DNA from: Streptomyces lydicus
Lineage (GTDB): Bacteria > Actinomycetota > Actinomycetes > Streptomycetales > Streptomycetaceae
DNA length: 64,000 nucleotides
Direction: 5' to 3'
NCBI RefSeq assembly: GCF_000717345.1
Contig: NZ_JNZA01000006.1
Span: forward strand, 62,001-126,000
Shown in pieces: positions 9,536 through 18,446 of this stretch (position 1 is the stretch's first letter; every line of letters starts with the position of its first letter). The notes beneath the pieces were generated by a model, which saw only the letters and a list, made by a program, of their open reading frames with translations, had not been told where the DNA came from and searched no databases. A program made the translations under genes and the position numbers.

Positions 9536-10153
9536 CTAACGTGAGGCGTCCTGACGCCCCTGCTGTGCGTGCCACTCGCGCGCGAGCATCGCGTAGATGA
9601 CCTCGTCGGCCCACTCGCCGTCGAGGAACTCGTTCTCCCGCAGACGGCCCTCGCGGCGCATTCCCAGCCGTTCCAGTACGCGGGCCGAGGCGGTGTTGCG
9701 GCCGTCCAGCTCGGCCTGGACGCGGTGCAGCCGGAGCTGCTCGAAGGCCAGCTCCAGCAGTGCGCGGCTCGCCTCGGTGGCGTAGCCGCGGCCGGCGTGC
9801 GCCGGGTCGAAGACGTAGCCGATGCCGCCCTGGCGGTGCTCGCGGCTGGTCAGGACGAACGTGACGTCGCCGACCAGCGTGCCGGTCTCCCGGACGACCA
9901 CGGCGAGCTGGAGCAGGTCGCCGGACTCGCGCAGCGTGGTGCGGGCGGCCTTGGCGGCGACGGAGGCCCGGGATCCCTCCTCGTCGAGGGGCCCCCAGTA
10001 GAGGTAGCGGCAGACCTCGGGCAGCCGCTGGTAGGCGTGGATCGCGCTGAAGTCGCCCTCGGTGACCGGGCGGAGGTCCAGTCGCGCGGTGCGGAGCGGG
10101 TAGTCGGGGGTGTACGGCAGCGGGGGTGCGGGGGGTGCGGAAGGTATGGGCAC
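9536..10153 (-). CDS. GNAT N-acetyltransferase (RimJ/RimL-like)
   Basis: This 205-residue protein of the RimJ/RimL acetyltransferase type has an opening strand LRTARLDLRPVTEGDFSAI, a central GGIGYVFDPAHAGRGYATEASRALLELAF carrying the acetyl-CoA binding loop, and the closing NTASARVLERLGMRREGRLRENEFLDGEWADEVIYAML. The GTG start at 10153 has no strong ribosome-binding site. Substrates of this family range from ribosomal protein N-termini to antibiotics and amino acids, so none can be assigned. It diverges from the ABC exporter genes. Confidence 0.85.
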   Translation of the reverse strand: MPIPSAPPAPPLPYTPDYPLRTARLDLRPVTEGDFSAIHAYQRLPEVCRYLYWGPLDEEGSRASVAAKAARTTLRESGDLLQLAVVVRETGTLVGDVTFVLTSREHRQGGIGYVFDPAHAGRGYATEASRALLELAFEQLRLHRVQAELDGRNTASARVLERLGMRREGRLRENEFLDGEWADEVIYAMLAREWHAQQGRQDASR

Positions 10154-10205
10154 GAAGGGCAGCGTACGCAGCGGAGGTTGACAGGGCAGCCCACTTCCCG
10201 CACGC

Positions 10206-10227
10206 TTCCACTACTTAATTAGTGGAA
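10206..10227. promoter_or_regulatory. Dyad operator candidate upstream of ABC exporter
   Basis: TTCCACTA and TAGTGGAA form a perfect 8-bp inverted repeat with a 6-nt AT-rich spacer (CTTAAT), 30 bp before the ATPase start in a region that is otherwise GC-rich. The architecture fits a dimeric repressor site, for example GntR/YtrA-like. No such regulator gene is adjacent here, so the partner is unknown. Confidence 0.5.
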
Positions 10228-10257
10228 TGAGTCGGCGACGGTTCGGGGGTCGGGGCA

Positions 10258-11328
10258 ATGGCGATACGGCCGGGCGAGGCGATCGGTCGGGCCTCGGGGC
10301 GCACCGCCCTCGAAACGATCGGCCTCGGCAAGCGGTACGGCCGCCGCTGGGCCCTGCGCGACTGCACCTTCCGGCTGCCGGCCGGCCGCATCTGCGCGCT
10401 GGCCGGCCCGCCCGGCGCCGGCACCAGCACCCTGCTGTCCCTGGCCTCCGGGCTGCTCCGCCCCACCGAGGGGACCGTGCGGATCTGCGGCGAGAGCGGC
10501 CCCGCCGGCCGCGCCCGGGTCGCGCACGTCACCCAGGGCAAGCCCCTCTACCCCCGGCTGACGGTCGCCGAGACGCTGCGGCTGGGCCGGGAACTCAACC
10601 CCGGGCGCTGGAACGACCGGTGCGCCGAGCAGATCGTGCGGGACGGCGGACTGCCCCTGGGCGCCCGCGCCGGTGCGCTCCCCGAAGGACAGCGCACCGT
10701 CCTCGCGTTCGCCCTCGCCTTCGCCCGGGAGCCCGAACTCCTCCTCCTCGACGACCCGTTGGACGGGCTCGACCCGCTGGACCGGCACCGGATCGCCGCC
10801 CTGCTGCTGGCCCGGTCCGCCGAGCGCGCCACCACGGTGGTGCTGTCCTCGCAGGCACTCGCCGAACTCGACGGGATCTGCGACTACCTGCTGGTGCTCG
10901 GCGGCGGCCGGGTGCGGCTCGCCGGCGAGGCCGACGACGTCGTCGGGATGCACACCCTGGTCATGGGGGAGCGCCGCGGCGAGGGGCTGCCCCGCGAGAT
11001 CGCCGCGCACACCGTGATCGACACCCAGCTGAGCGGACGTCACTTCACCGCGCTCGTACGGCGGAAGGGCCCGCTCGCCCCCGGCCCCTGGGAGGCGGCC
11101 GAGCCGTCCCTGGAGGAGCTGCTGCTCGGCTACCTGCGGGCTCCCGGCGCGCCCGGGCTGATCGCGCCGAGCGCCGAACCGGTCTCGTCGCGGAGGTCCC
11201 ACCGGCCCGGCGGCCGGCCCGGCATCCCCGGCATGCCGCGCAACGGACGGCCCGGCACCGCGGGCGTACCCGGCGGCACCCCACACACCTCGTACCACCA
11301 CCACAGCGGCAAGGGAGCGGCGGCATGA
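10258..11328 (+). CDS. ABC transporter ATP-binding protein, degenerate catalytic motifs
   Basis: The 356-residue protein has the overall ABC ATPase layout, but every key catalytic position is altered. Walker A reads GPPGAGTST (50-58) with Thr56 in place of the lysine. The signature reads LPEGQ (141-145). Walker B LLLLDDP has Asp166 where the catalytic Glu belongs. The H-loop reads VLSSQAL, with Gln199 in place of His. A roughly 150-residue extension follows, ending in a Pro/Gly/His-rich tail. The stop overlaps the permease start by 4 bp. The gene looks intact rather than decayed, so a non-hydrolysing or regulatory subunit is possible. The start is supported by GGGG before ATG. Confidence 0.8.
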   Translation: MAIRPGEAIGRASGRTALETIGLGKRYGRRWALRDCTFRLPAGRICALAGPPGAGTSTLLSLASGLLRPTEGTVRICGESGPAGRARVAHVTQGKPLYPRLTVAETLRLGRELNPGRWNDRCAEQIVRDGGLPLGARAGALPEGQRTVLAFALAFAREPELLLLDDPLDGLDPLDRHRIAALLLARSAERATTVVLSSQALAELDGICDYLLVLGGGRVRLAGEADDVVGMHTLVMGERRGEGLPREIAAHTVIDTQLSGRHFTALVRRKGPLAPGPWEAAEPSLEELLLGYLRAPGAPGLIAPSAEPVSSRRSHRPGGRPGIPGMPRNGRPGTAGVPGGTPHTSYHHHSGKGAAA

Positions 11329-12374
11329 CCACCACGGCACACCGACGAGCGAGCGGGCCCCGGCCCACCGCGGACGGGACCGGCGGCCGGCAGGCGGCCG
11401 GCCGGGCACCGCTGAGCGGAGTGCTCTGGCTGACCTGGCGACAGCACCGGCTGGTCCTCGGCGTCCTGCTCGCCGGGGCGGCCGCCACCGCCGTCTGGTG
11501 CGCGGTGCTGCGCGGCCGGATGGCCGGGGTGATCGACGCCCACCACCTCGCCGGCTGCTCCATGATCTCCCTGGTGCCGCACTGTGCCGACACCCAGGAG
11601 GCGGTCATCGCCTTCCGCGCCGAGTTCGGCTCCTCGCTCAAGCTCATCGAGACCGGGCTGTTCCTGCTGCCCGCCCTGATCGGCCTGTTCATCGGGGCCC
11701 CGCTGGTCGCCCGCGAGCTGGAGACCGGCACCCACCAGCTCGTGCTGACCCAGTCCGTCGGCCCGCTGCGCTGGCTGACGGCGAAGCTTGCCCTGCCCGC
11801 CGCGTTCGTGCTCACCGCCGTCTCGGGGCTCTCCGCGGTCTTCGCCTGGCTCTGGCAGGTCGGCGGCGACGAGGTCTCCGGCGCCTACTGGTACTCCACC
11901 CTCGGCTTCGGCGCGCTCGGCCCGGTACCGGTCGCCCACTCCCTGCTGGGCCTGGTCGTCGGCGTACTGGCCGGTCTGCTGCTGCGCCGTACGGTGGCGT
12001 CGATGGCCGCCACGCTGGCCGCCATGGCCGTCGTCCAGGTCGCGTTCCAGCAGCTGCGGCCCGCGCTGCTGCCGGTGGCCACCAGCAGGTTCGGCCTCGG
12101 CACTGCGGTCCAGGCACCGGACAGCGGCTGGGTGCAGGGGCAGGGCTACCTCACCCGCGCCGGGGCGCGCCTGACCGGCGACGACATGGGGTGCACGCCC
12201 AACGGTGACTACGCGAGCTGTCTGCGCAGCCACGACGTGACCGGACAGTTCCTGGACCAGCACCCGGTGTCGCACCACTGGCCGCTGGCCTGGATCGAGT
12301 CCGGCATCGTCCTGGCGCTGGCGCTGCTGGTGACCGTACTCGTCTTCCGGGTGATGCGACGGCGGCACGGCTGA
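11325..12374 (+). CDS. ABC-2-type transporter permease
   Basis: The ATG at 11325 overlaps the ATPase stop and gives 349 residues. About six hydrophobic segments are visible: about 36-57 (LVLGVLLAGAAATAVWC), then ones starting LIETGLFLLPALIGLFIG, LPAAFVLTAVSGLSAVFAWLW, PVAHSLLGLVVGVLAGLLL, a shorter one at VASMAATLAAMAVV, and the C-terminal WIESGIVLALALLVTVLVF. A long extracytoplasmic loop before the last helix has two cysteines (MGCTPNGDYASCLR). It pairs with the unusual ATPase to form a putative exporter of unknown substrate. Confidence 0.8.
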   Translation: MTTTAHRRASGPRPTADGTGGRQAAGRAPLSGVLWLTWRQHRLVLGVLLAGAAATAVWCAVLRGRMAGVIDAHHLAGCSMISLVPHCADTQEAVIAFRAEFGSSLKLIETGLFLLPALIGLFIGAPLVARELETGTHQLVLTQSVGPLRWLTAKLALPAAFVLTAVSGLSAVFAWLWQVGGDEVSGAYWYSTLGFGALGPVPVAHSLLGLVVGVLAGLLLRRTVASMAATLAAMAVVQVAFQQLRPALLPVATSRFGLGTAVQAPDSGWVQGQGYLTRAGARLTGDDMGCTPNGDYASCLRSHDVTGQFLDQHPVSHHWPLAWIESGIVLALALLVTVLVFRVMRRRHG

Positions 12375-12819
12375 GCCCGTCCCTCCTACGGGACGTCAGC
12401 CGAGCACCCGGCGGGCGCGGGCGGTGGTGACGGTCCGCGACGCGAAACATCACGCGAGGTACCCTCGGCGCGCCCCGGACCGCAATCCATGAGGGCTCGC
12501 TCAACTGAGCGTGCGGGTATTCCGCACGGCAATTACCCGGGAGTATTTCTCCTGCGCAACGGGGCGTGTGGCGGCGGCCGCGGCGGGGAAGTGGCGGTAG
12601 GGCTCCCGCGGGCCGCCCGGGCACGGTCGAGGTGCGGCGGCCCCTCGCCGTAGCACCCCGATTGCCTGTCCGCCATATCCGCGTTACCAGTGATTCAATG
12701 TTGGTTGCGAGCATCGCTGAATGCAGCCCGCTGTGCCGAACGTCCCCAACCCGAGGCTCCATCTCGCGCCGCCTCCTCCTGACGCGCCTGGAACCCCCGG
12801 GACGCGGAAGAATAAGGCC
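12375..12819. other. Intergenic region upstream of ppk
   Basis: This 445-bp stretch has no convincing gene. It should hold the ppk promoter and any PhoP site. I searched it by eye for GTTCACC/GGTGAAC PHO-box cores and found none. An AT-richer patch near 12480-12560 and another near 12670-12720 are the likeliest promoter positions. Confidence 0.5.
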
Positions 12820-15102
12820 ATGAACCAGCAGCCCAGCGCTCAGGCACCGGCCCAGCCCGAGATGCCGACGCCGAAGCCCCCGCAGGCCCCGGCCCCGTCG
12901 GCCCAGCCTTCCGTGGGCTCCATCGCTGCGCACCGCCCGCACGCGGTCCGCGGGACGGTGCCGGGCCTGGAGCCCGACCTGGACGCCGACCCGGACGCGT
13001 ACGAGGACCGGGGCGTGGTGGGCGCGGACGGCGAGGAGCTGCCCGGCGACCGCTTCCTGGACCGCGAGCGCAGCTGGCTGGGGTTCAACGAGCGGGTGCT
13101 CGAACTGGCCGAGGACCCGGCCACCCCCCTGCTCGAACGGGCGAACTTCCTCGCGATCTTCGCCAGCAACCTGGACGAGTTCTTCATGGTCCGGGTCGCC
13201 GGGCTCAAACGGCGGATAGCCACCGGCGTCGCCACCCGCTCCGCGTCCGGCCTCCAGCCCCGCGAGGTGCTGGACCAGATCTGGACACGCTCGCGCGAAC
13301 TCATGGCCCGGCACGCCGCCTGCTTCCAGCAGGACATCGCGCCCGAGCTCGCCGACCAGGGCATTCATCTGATCCGCTGGCCGGAGCTGACCGAGAAGGA
13401 GCAGGCCCGCCTGTTCACCCTCTTCCGCCAGCAGATCTTCCCGGTGCTCACTCCGCTGGCCGTCGACCCCGCGCACCCCTTCCCGTACATCTCCGGCCTG
13501 TCGCTGAACCTCGCCGTGGTCGTACGCAACCCGGTCAGCGGCCACGACCACTTCGCGCGGGTCAAGGTGCCGCCGCTGCTCTCCCGCTTCCTGGAGGCGT
13601 CCCCGCAGCGCTACGTCCCCATCGAGGACGTCATCGCCGCCCACCTGGAGGAGCTGTTCCCGGGCATGGAGGTGCGCGCGCACCACATGTTCCGGGTCAC
13701 CCGCAACGAAGATCTCGAAGTCGAGGAGGACGACGCGGAAAACCTCCTCCAGGCCCTGGAGAAGGAGCTGATGCGACGCCGCTTCGGGCCGCCGGTCCGC
13801 CTGGAGGTCGAGGAGTCCATCGACCCCGCCGTCCTCGACCTGCTGGTCCAGGAACTGAAGGTCTCCGACGCCGAGGTCTACCCGCTGCCCGGCCCGCTCG
13901 ACCTCACCGGCCTCTTCGGCATCGGGGCGCTGGACCGGCCCGAGCTGAAGTTCCCCAAGTTCGTGGCCGGCACCCACCGCGACCTGGCCGAGGTGGAGTC
14001 CGCCTCCGCCCCCGACATCTTCGCCGCGCTGCGCGCCCGCGACGTCCTCCTGCACCACCCCTACGACTCCTTCTCCACCTCCGTGCAGGCGTTCCTGGAG
14101 CAGGCCGCCGCGGACCCCGACGTCCTGGCGATCAAGCAGACCCTCTACCGCACCTCCGGTGACTCGCCGATCGTCGACGCCCTGATAGACGCCGCCGAGT
14201 CCGGCAAGCAGGTCCTCGTCCTGGTGGAGATCAAGGCCCGCTTCGACGAGCAGGCCAACATCAAGTGGGCGCGCAAGCTGGAGGAGGCCGGCTGCCACGT
14301 CGTCTACGGCCTGGTCGGCCTCAAGACGCACTGCAAGCTGTCACTGGTGGTCCGCCAGGAAGGCGACATGCTGCGCCGCTACTCCCATGTGGGGACCGGC
14401 AATTACCACCCGAAGACCGCCCGGCTCTACGAGGACCTCGGCCTGCTGACCGCCGACCCGCAGGTCGGCGCGGACCTCTCCGACCTCTTCAACCGGCTGT
14501 CCGGCTACTCCCGCCGCGAGACCTACCGCCGCCTCCTGGTCGCCCCCAAGTCCCTGCGGGACGGCCTGGTCCAGCGCATCAACAAGGAGATCGCGAACCA
14601 GCGTGCGGGCCGGCCGGCCTACGTCCGCATCAAGGTCAACTCGATGGTCGACGAGGCCGTCATCGACGCGCTCTACCGCGCCTCCCAGGCCGGCGTGCCG
14701 GTCGACATCTGGGTGCGCGGCATCTGCGCCCTGCGCCCCGGCGTCCCCGGCCTCAGCGAGAACATCCGCGTCCGCAGCATCCTCGGCCGCTTCCTGGAGC
14801 ACTCCCGGGTCTTCATCTTCGGCAACAGCGGGGAACCCGAGGTGTGGCTGGGCAGCGCCGACATGATGCACCGGAACCTGGACCGGCGGATCGAGGCGCT
14901 GGTGCGGGTGGCCGACCCGGCGCACCGCGCCTCCCTCAACCGGCTGCTGGAGACCGGGATGTCGGACTCCACGTCCTCCTGGCACCTCGGCCCGGACGGC
15001 GAGTGGAACCGGCGCGCCGTCGACGCCGACGGCGTGCCGCTGCGCAACGTACAGGAAATGCTCATTGACGCCCGGAGGCGCCGGCGTGGCCCAGCGACAT
15101 GA
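12820..15102 (+). CDS. ppk: Polyphosphate kinase 1
   Basis: The ATG at 12820 gives 760 residues; a Pro/Ala-rich N-terminal extension of ~80 residues precedes the PPK core. The core begins [24 protein letters not shown], which is characteristic of Ppk1. The phospho-accepting histidine is His523 in [14 protein letters not shown]. The region [23 protein letters not shown] supplies ATP-binding residues, and the C-terminal phospholipase-D-like domain has [16 protein letters not shown]. Ppk reversibly makes polyphosphate from ATP. It overlaps the next gene, a CHAD protein, which supports a polyphosphate operon. In Streptomyces ppk is known as a PhoP target. Confidence 0.97.
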   Translation: MNQQPSAQAPAQPEMPTPKPPQAPAPSAQPSVGSIAAHRPHAVRGTVPGLEPDLDADPDAYEDRGVVGADGEELPGDRFLDRERSWLGFNERVLELAEDPATPLLERANFLAIFASNLDEFFMVRVAGLKRRIATGVATRSASGLQPREVLDQIWTRSRELMARHAACFQQDIAPELADQGIHLIRWPELTEKEQARLFTLFRQQIFPVLTPLAVDPAHPFPYISGLSLNLAVVVRNPVSGHDHFARVKVPPLLSRFLEASPQRYVPIEDVIAAHLEELFPGMEVRAHHMFRVTRNEDLEVEEDDAENLLQALEKELMRRRFGPPVRLEVEESIDPAVLDLLVQELKVSDAEVYPLPGPLDLTGLFGIGALDRPELKFPKFVAGTHRDLAEVESASAPDIFAALRARDVLLHHPYDSFSTSVQAFLEQAAADPDVLAIKQTLYRTSGDSPIVDALIDAAESGKQVLVLVEIKARFDEQANIKWARKLEEAGCHVVYGLVGLKTHCKLSLVVRQEGDMLRRYSHVGTGNYHPKTARLYEDLGLLTADPQVGADLSDLFNRLSGYSRRETYRRLLVAPKSLRDGLVQRINKEIANQRAGRPAYVRIKVNSMVDEAVIDALYRASQAGVPVDIWVRGICALRPGVPGLSENIRVRSILGRFLEHSRVFIFGNSGEPEVWLGSADMMHRNLDRRIEALVRVADPAHRASLNRLLETGMSDSTSSWHLGPDGEWNRRAVDADGVPLRNVQEMLIDARRRRRGPAT

Positions 15103-16330
15103 CCAGCCGACCGGGGGGCCGGCCGGTCTCATCGGTAGCGGATACGAGCCCGGCGGGGCACCCGGAGCCCGTGCCGCGGTGGTGGACGGACCCCACGACG
15201 AGCCGTACGACGGACCGGGCACGGCCCCGGCCCACGCGCCGCCCCACGGCGTCCACGCCACCCACCGCGCCCTCGCCGCCCGCACCGCGGAGGAGGTGCT
15301 CGCGGGCTACCTGCACCGGCAGTCCTCGGACTTCCTGCGCAGCCTGCGCCTGCACCGCGAGAGCGGCTCGGACGCGGAGGGCGCCGGCGAGGCAGCCCGC
15401 CAGCTGCGCCGCGCCGCCCGCCGCATCAGCGCCACCCTGCACACCTTCCGCCCGCTGACCGAGGAGACCTGGGCCGACCAACTCCTCGCCGAACTGGGCT
15501 GGTTGTCCGGCACCCTCGCCCGCGAGCAGACCTGCGCGGCCCGCCGCGAACGGCTGATGGCGGCGCTCACCCGGCTGACCGGCCGGGGAGAACGTGCCGA
15601 CCGCCCCGATCGCGGCACCCGGGACGCCGGGGCCGCGCGTACCGCCCCGAACCCGGCGGACCGCGGGTCCACCGCCTCCGCTCCCGGCGACCCGGACGCC
15701 GACGCCGCGCTCTCCGCCGGGGCCGCCCGGGCCGGGGCCCTGCTGGACCGCCAGCTGACCCTCGCCCGCACCCGCGCCCACTCCGCCGCCCTCCAGGCCC
15801 TGGGCTCCTCCCGCTTCCACGCCGTCGCCGACTCCGTCGCAGTGCTCGCCTCCGAGGCGCCGCTCGCGCACGCGGCCGCCGAGCTGCCGGCCGCTGACGC
15901 GCTGCTCCCCCTCGCCGACCAGGCCCACCGGCGGCTCGCGGAGGCCGTCGCCGCACTCCCGCTCGCCCGCGCGGGCCACCCGTACAACGCCGAGGCGCTG
16001 GCCGTCGACCACCGCCAGGACGCCCCGTGGCACCAGGTCCGGCTGCTGGTGCGGCTGGCCCGCTACGCTCAGGAGGTGATCGCGCCCGAGTCCGCCGACC
16101 TCCGGCTGGCGGACGCCGCCCGGGCCCTGGACTCCCACCGCGCCGCCGCCGAGGCCGCCGCCGCAGCCGCCGCCGCGGCCCGTACGCCCAGAATCGCCCC
16201 GGCCACCGCCTACGCCCTGGGTGTGCTGCACGCCGACCAGCGCCACCACGTCGAGGCGGCCCGGTTCGCCTTCGGCCGGGTGTGGCTCTCCCGCTCCCCG
16301 GAACGCCCGGCCTGGGGCGACGCACCGTGA
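15086..16330 (+). CDS. CHAD-domain polyphosphate-associated protein
   Basis: The GTG at 15086 is chosen because GGAGG sits 7 bp upstream; an in-frame TTG at 15065 lacks this. It gives 414 residues and a 17-bp overlap with ppk. The protein is Ala- and Arg-rich and almost entirely helical, with paired-helix features such as [38 protein letters not shown] and a second half repeating the pattern. This is the CHAD fold, which binds polyphosphate through conserved His, Lys and Arg residues. Coupling to ppk supports a role in storing or shaping polyphosphate granules. No CYTH domain is present. Confidence 0.88.
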   Translation: MAQRHDQPTGGPAGLIGSGYEPGGAPGARAAVVDGPHDEPYDGPGTAPAHAPPHGVHATHRALAARTAEEVLAGYLHRQSSDFLRSLRLHRESGSDAEGAGEAARQLRRAARRISATLHTFRPLTEETWADQLLAELGWLSGTLAREQTCAARRERLMAALTRLTGRGERADRPDRGTRDAGAARTAPNPADRGSTASAPGDPDADAALSAGAARAGALLDRQLTLARTRAHSAALQALGSSRFHAVADSVAVLASEAPLAHAAAELPAADALLPLADQAHRRLAEAVAALPLARAGHPYNAEALAVDHRQDAPWHQVRLLVRLARYAQEVIAPESADLRLADAARALDSHRAAAEAAAAAAAAARTPRIAPATAYALGVLHADQRHHVEAARFAFGRVWLSRSPERPAWGDAP

Positions 16331-16352
16331 CCGCACCGGAAGGGATGCGCCC

Positions 16353-16772
16353 GTGACGACCCCGCAAAAGCCGGTACGCGCGGCAGGCTGCGTCCTGTGG
16401 CGCCGCGCGTGCTCCGAGGCCGGCCTGGAGATCGCGCTCGTCCACCGGCCGAAGTACGACGACTGGTCGCACCCGAAGGGCAAGCTGAAGCGCGGTGAGG
16501 ACGCGCTGGCCGGTGCGGTGCGCGAGGTCGCCGAGGAGACCGGCATGGACTGCCGCCCCGGCGCCCCGCTGCCGACCGCCAGCTACCTCGCCAACGGCCG
16601 CCCCAAGCAGGTCCGTTACTGGGCCGCCGAGGCGGTCGCCGGCGCCTTCACCCCGAACACCGAGGTCGACCGCCTCGTCTGGCTCTCCCCCTCCGAGGCC
16701 CGCGCCCGCCTCACCCAGGAACGCGACCGCCCCCTGATCGACGCCCTGCTCGCGGCGCTGCATCTGGCCTGA
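16353..16772 (+). CDS. MutT/Nudix hydrolase
   Basis: The GTG at 16353 follows GGAAGGGA and gives 139 residues. The Nudix box GKLKRGEDALAGAVREVAEETGMD matches Gx5Ex7REUXEExGU completely. The core resembles the N-terminal domain of mycobacterial MutT1, a sanitiser of oxidised nucleotides and diadenosine polyphosphates, but the histidine-phosphatase domain of MutT1 is absent. It lies 22 bp after the CHAD gene, so it is likely the third gene of the ppk operon. Substrate is not determined by sequence. Confidence 0.9.
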   Translation: MTTPQKPVRAAGCVLWRRACSEAGLEIALVHRPKYDDWSHPKGKLKRGEDALAGAVREVAEETGMDCRPGAPLPTASYLANGRPKQVRYWAAEAVAGAFTPNTEVDRLVWLSPSEARARLTQERDRPLIDALLAALHLA

Positions 16773-16798
16773 GCCCCGTCCCGGTGAGCGGATTCCGC

Positions 16799-16996
16799 TC
16801 ACCGGGGATCACCGTCCGCGATCCGCTCCGCCCGGGACCGCGACACCCGAAGGGCTCCGGGGTCCGGCGCAGGCCACTCCTTGAGCCCGGCGGCCCGCAG
16901 GTACGGGATGCCGTTCCGGATGTCCGTCACGATCGCCCGACGGCCGCGCCCGTACTCCACCTCGTCGCCGACCTGCGGTCGCCGTTCGGCGCTCAC
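16799..16996 (-). CDS. Small hypothetical protein beside regulator
   Basis: The GTG at 16996 is fixed by GAGGAGG about 7 bp upstream and gives 65 residues. The sequence begins SAERRPQVGDEVEYGRGRRAIVTDIRNGIPYLRA, a small beta-barrel-like pattern (GDEVEYG...AIVTDI). Such proteins are commonly encoded next to Streptomyces regulators of the type found divergently 195 bp away. Function unknown. Confidence 0.65.
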   Translation of the reverse strand: MSAERRPQVGDEVEYGRGRRAIVTDIRNGIPYLRAAGLKEWPAPDPGALRVSRSRAERIADGDPR

Positions 16997-17191
16997 GGCG
17001 CCACCTCCTCGATCGCCTCCGGCGCGGTCGTCCACTCCCGGCCGCCGCCCGGCGGCGCCAGCCATGCCACCGGCGGCGTGTCCGGCACCGTTTCTGACGG
17101 CCGGTAATCACTCAACTCCGCCGCGCCCCGCGGGGTAAGGGAGCACAGTGGAGGGACGGTTGAACCGGTTGAACGCCCGGGGGTACACGAG

Positions 17192-18436
17192 ATGGCATCG
17201 CGATCAAGAACGCCGAACCTCGCCCTTGCGGGCCTGATGCGGGAAGGGGAAATCAAGAACGCGAAGCCGCAGGCGCGACCGGCGGTGACCGAAGCGCTCT
17301 CACGGCTCCTCGCGCGGCCCGTCACGTCCACGGAGGCCGGTCTCGGCGCGTCCGGCGAGCCGGTCGATTCGCCGGACGCCGCCGCTGGGATGGCGGATTT
17401 GAGCAGGGCGGACATGGACCCGTCGCGACGGGCGGTACTGGGCGCCGGGCTGTACTCGGCGGGCCTGGTCGTACCGGCCTTCGAAGACGAGGCCGATAGC
17501 GGCGAGTCGGCGGCGGCCGCTCCGACGGTCCGGATCGGGAGCGGTGACGTCGCGACGGTCCGCAAGATGACGGAGAAGATCGCGGACATCCTCGATGACC
17601 TCGGCGGCGGCCACGCCCGGCCGATGGCCGCGGCGTTCCTCGCCAACACCGTGGGCCCCTACCTGCGCGCGGGAGGCACCGAAGCGGCGCAGAAGGCGAT
17701 GCGGAGCGCGGCGTCCGACCTCGTGTACCTCACGGGCTGGATGGCGATGTACGAACGCGAGCACGGCCTCGGGCAGAGGTACTACGTCAACGCCCTCAAG
17801 CTCGCGGGCCAGGCAGACGACCACGTCACGTACTGCCGCACCCTGCGCGGCATGGCGTTGCAGGCGTCCAACCTCGGCTACGGCAACACGGCGCTGAGCC
17901 TGGCCGACTCCGCTGCCGAAGCCGCCCCGGCGTCGGGCCCGCGGCTCGTGGCCTTTCTGCGCGGGCAGCAGGCGCACGGCGCGGCGATGGTGAAGGATCG
18001 CCGGCAGGCGTTTGCCCGGCTCCGGGAGACCGAGGAAGCGTTGAGCCGGGCGGACGGCCGCAACGACCACCTGGGGGGTTACGACCGTGCCGCCTACGAG
18101 TTCCATGTGGCCCACGTGCTCTGGGAGTTGGACGAGCGCGACGCATCGGTCAAGGCGCTGCGCCGGTCGAACCGGCACCGGCCCGAGGGCGAGCGCCAAG
18201 GCCGCCTGCACGCCACGGGCCTGCTTGCCACCCGCCTGATGGAGATGCGGCACGTCGAAGAGGCGTGCCGCGAATGGGAGCGCTTCCTGGACGATTACAC
18301 CGGGATCTCCAGCGCCCGCGGCGACGAGCACTTCACGACCCTGCGAAACGGCCTACGGCCCTACCGCCGGCTTCCCGCCGTCCGGGCCCTGTCGGAACGG
18401 GCCCGGAGCGTGGCGCGCCTCAAAGCGGCCCGGTAA
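17192..18436 (+). CDS. Regulator-family TPR protein lacking the HTH
   Basis: The 414-residue protein starts MASRSRTPN, the usual opening of a Streptomyces regulator family, and rejoins that family at TEALSRLLARPVTSTEAGLG. The ~40-residue helix-turn-helix normally lying between these points is replaced by a short lysine-containing stretch (about residues 17-30). The remainder is intact: a hydrophobic ALGAGLYSAGLVVPAF segment, then TPR-like helical repeats (ALQASNLGYGNTALSLADSAAEAAP, AHGAAMVKDRRQAFARLRETEEALSRAD) to the end. A loss of DNA binding by internal deletion is inferred. Divergent from a small hypothetical gene. Confidence 0.7.
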   Translation: MASRSRTPNLALAGLMREGEIKNAKPQARPAVTEALSRLLARPVTSTEAGLGASGEPVDSPDAAAGMADLSRADMDPSRRAVLGAGLYSAGLVVPAFEDEADSGESAAAAPTVRIGSGDVATVRKMTEKIADILDDLGGGHARPMAAAFLANTVGPYLRAGGTEAAQKAMRSAASDLVYLTGWMAMYEREHGLGQRYYVNALKLAGQADDHVTYCRTLRGMALQASNLGYGNTALSLADSAAEAAPASGPRLVAFLRGQQAHGAAMVKDRRQAFARLRETEEALSRADGRNDHLGGYDRAAYEFHVAHVLWELDERDASVKALRRSNRHRPEGERQGRLHATGLLATRLMEMRHVEEACREWERFLDDYTGISSARGDEHFTTLRNGLRPYRRLPAVRALSERARSVARLKAAR

Positions 18437-18446
18437 CGCGCCCCCG

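Noticed and set aside
11130..12368. A 412-residue leftward frame over the ABC permease
   Set aside because: It is an antisense shadow with Gly/Gln/Asp repeats and no family motif, and it is inconsistent with the well-supported permease.
12375..12819. PHO boxes upstream of ppk
   Set aside because: PhoP control of ppk is known in Streptomyces, but I could not find a GTTCACC/GGTGAAC repeat here, so none is reported.
14341..16802. Long leftward frames over ppk and the CHAD gene
   Set aside because: They are complements of coding DNA; no ribosome-binding sites or domains are visible.
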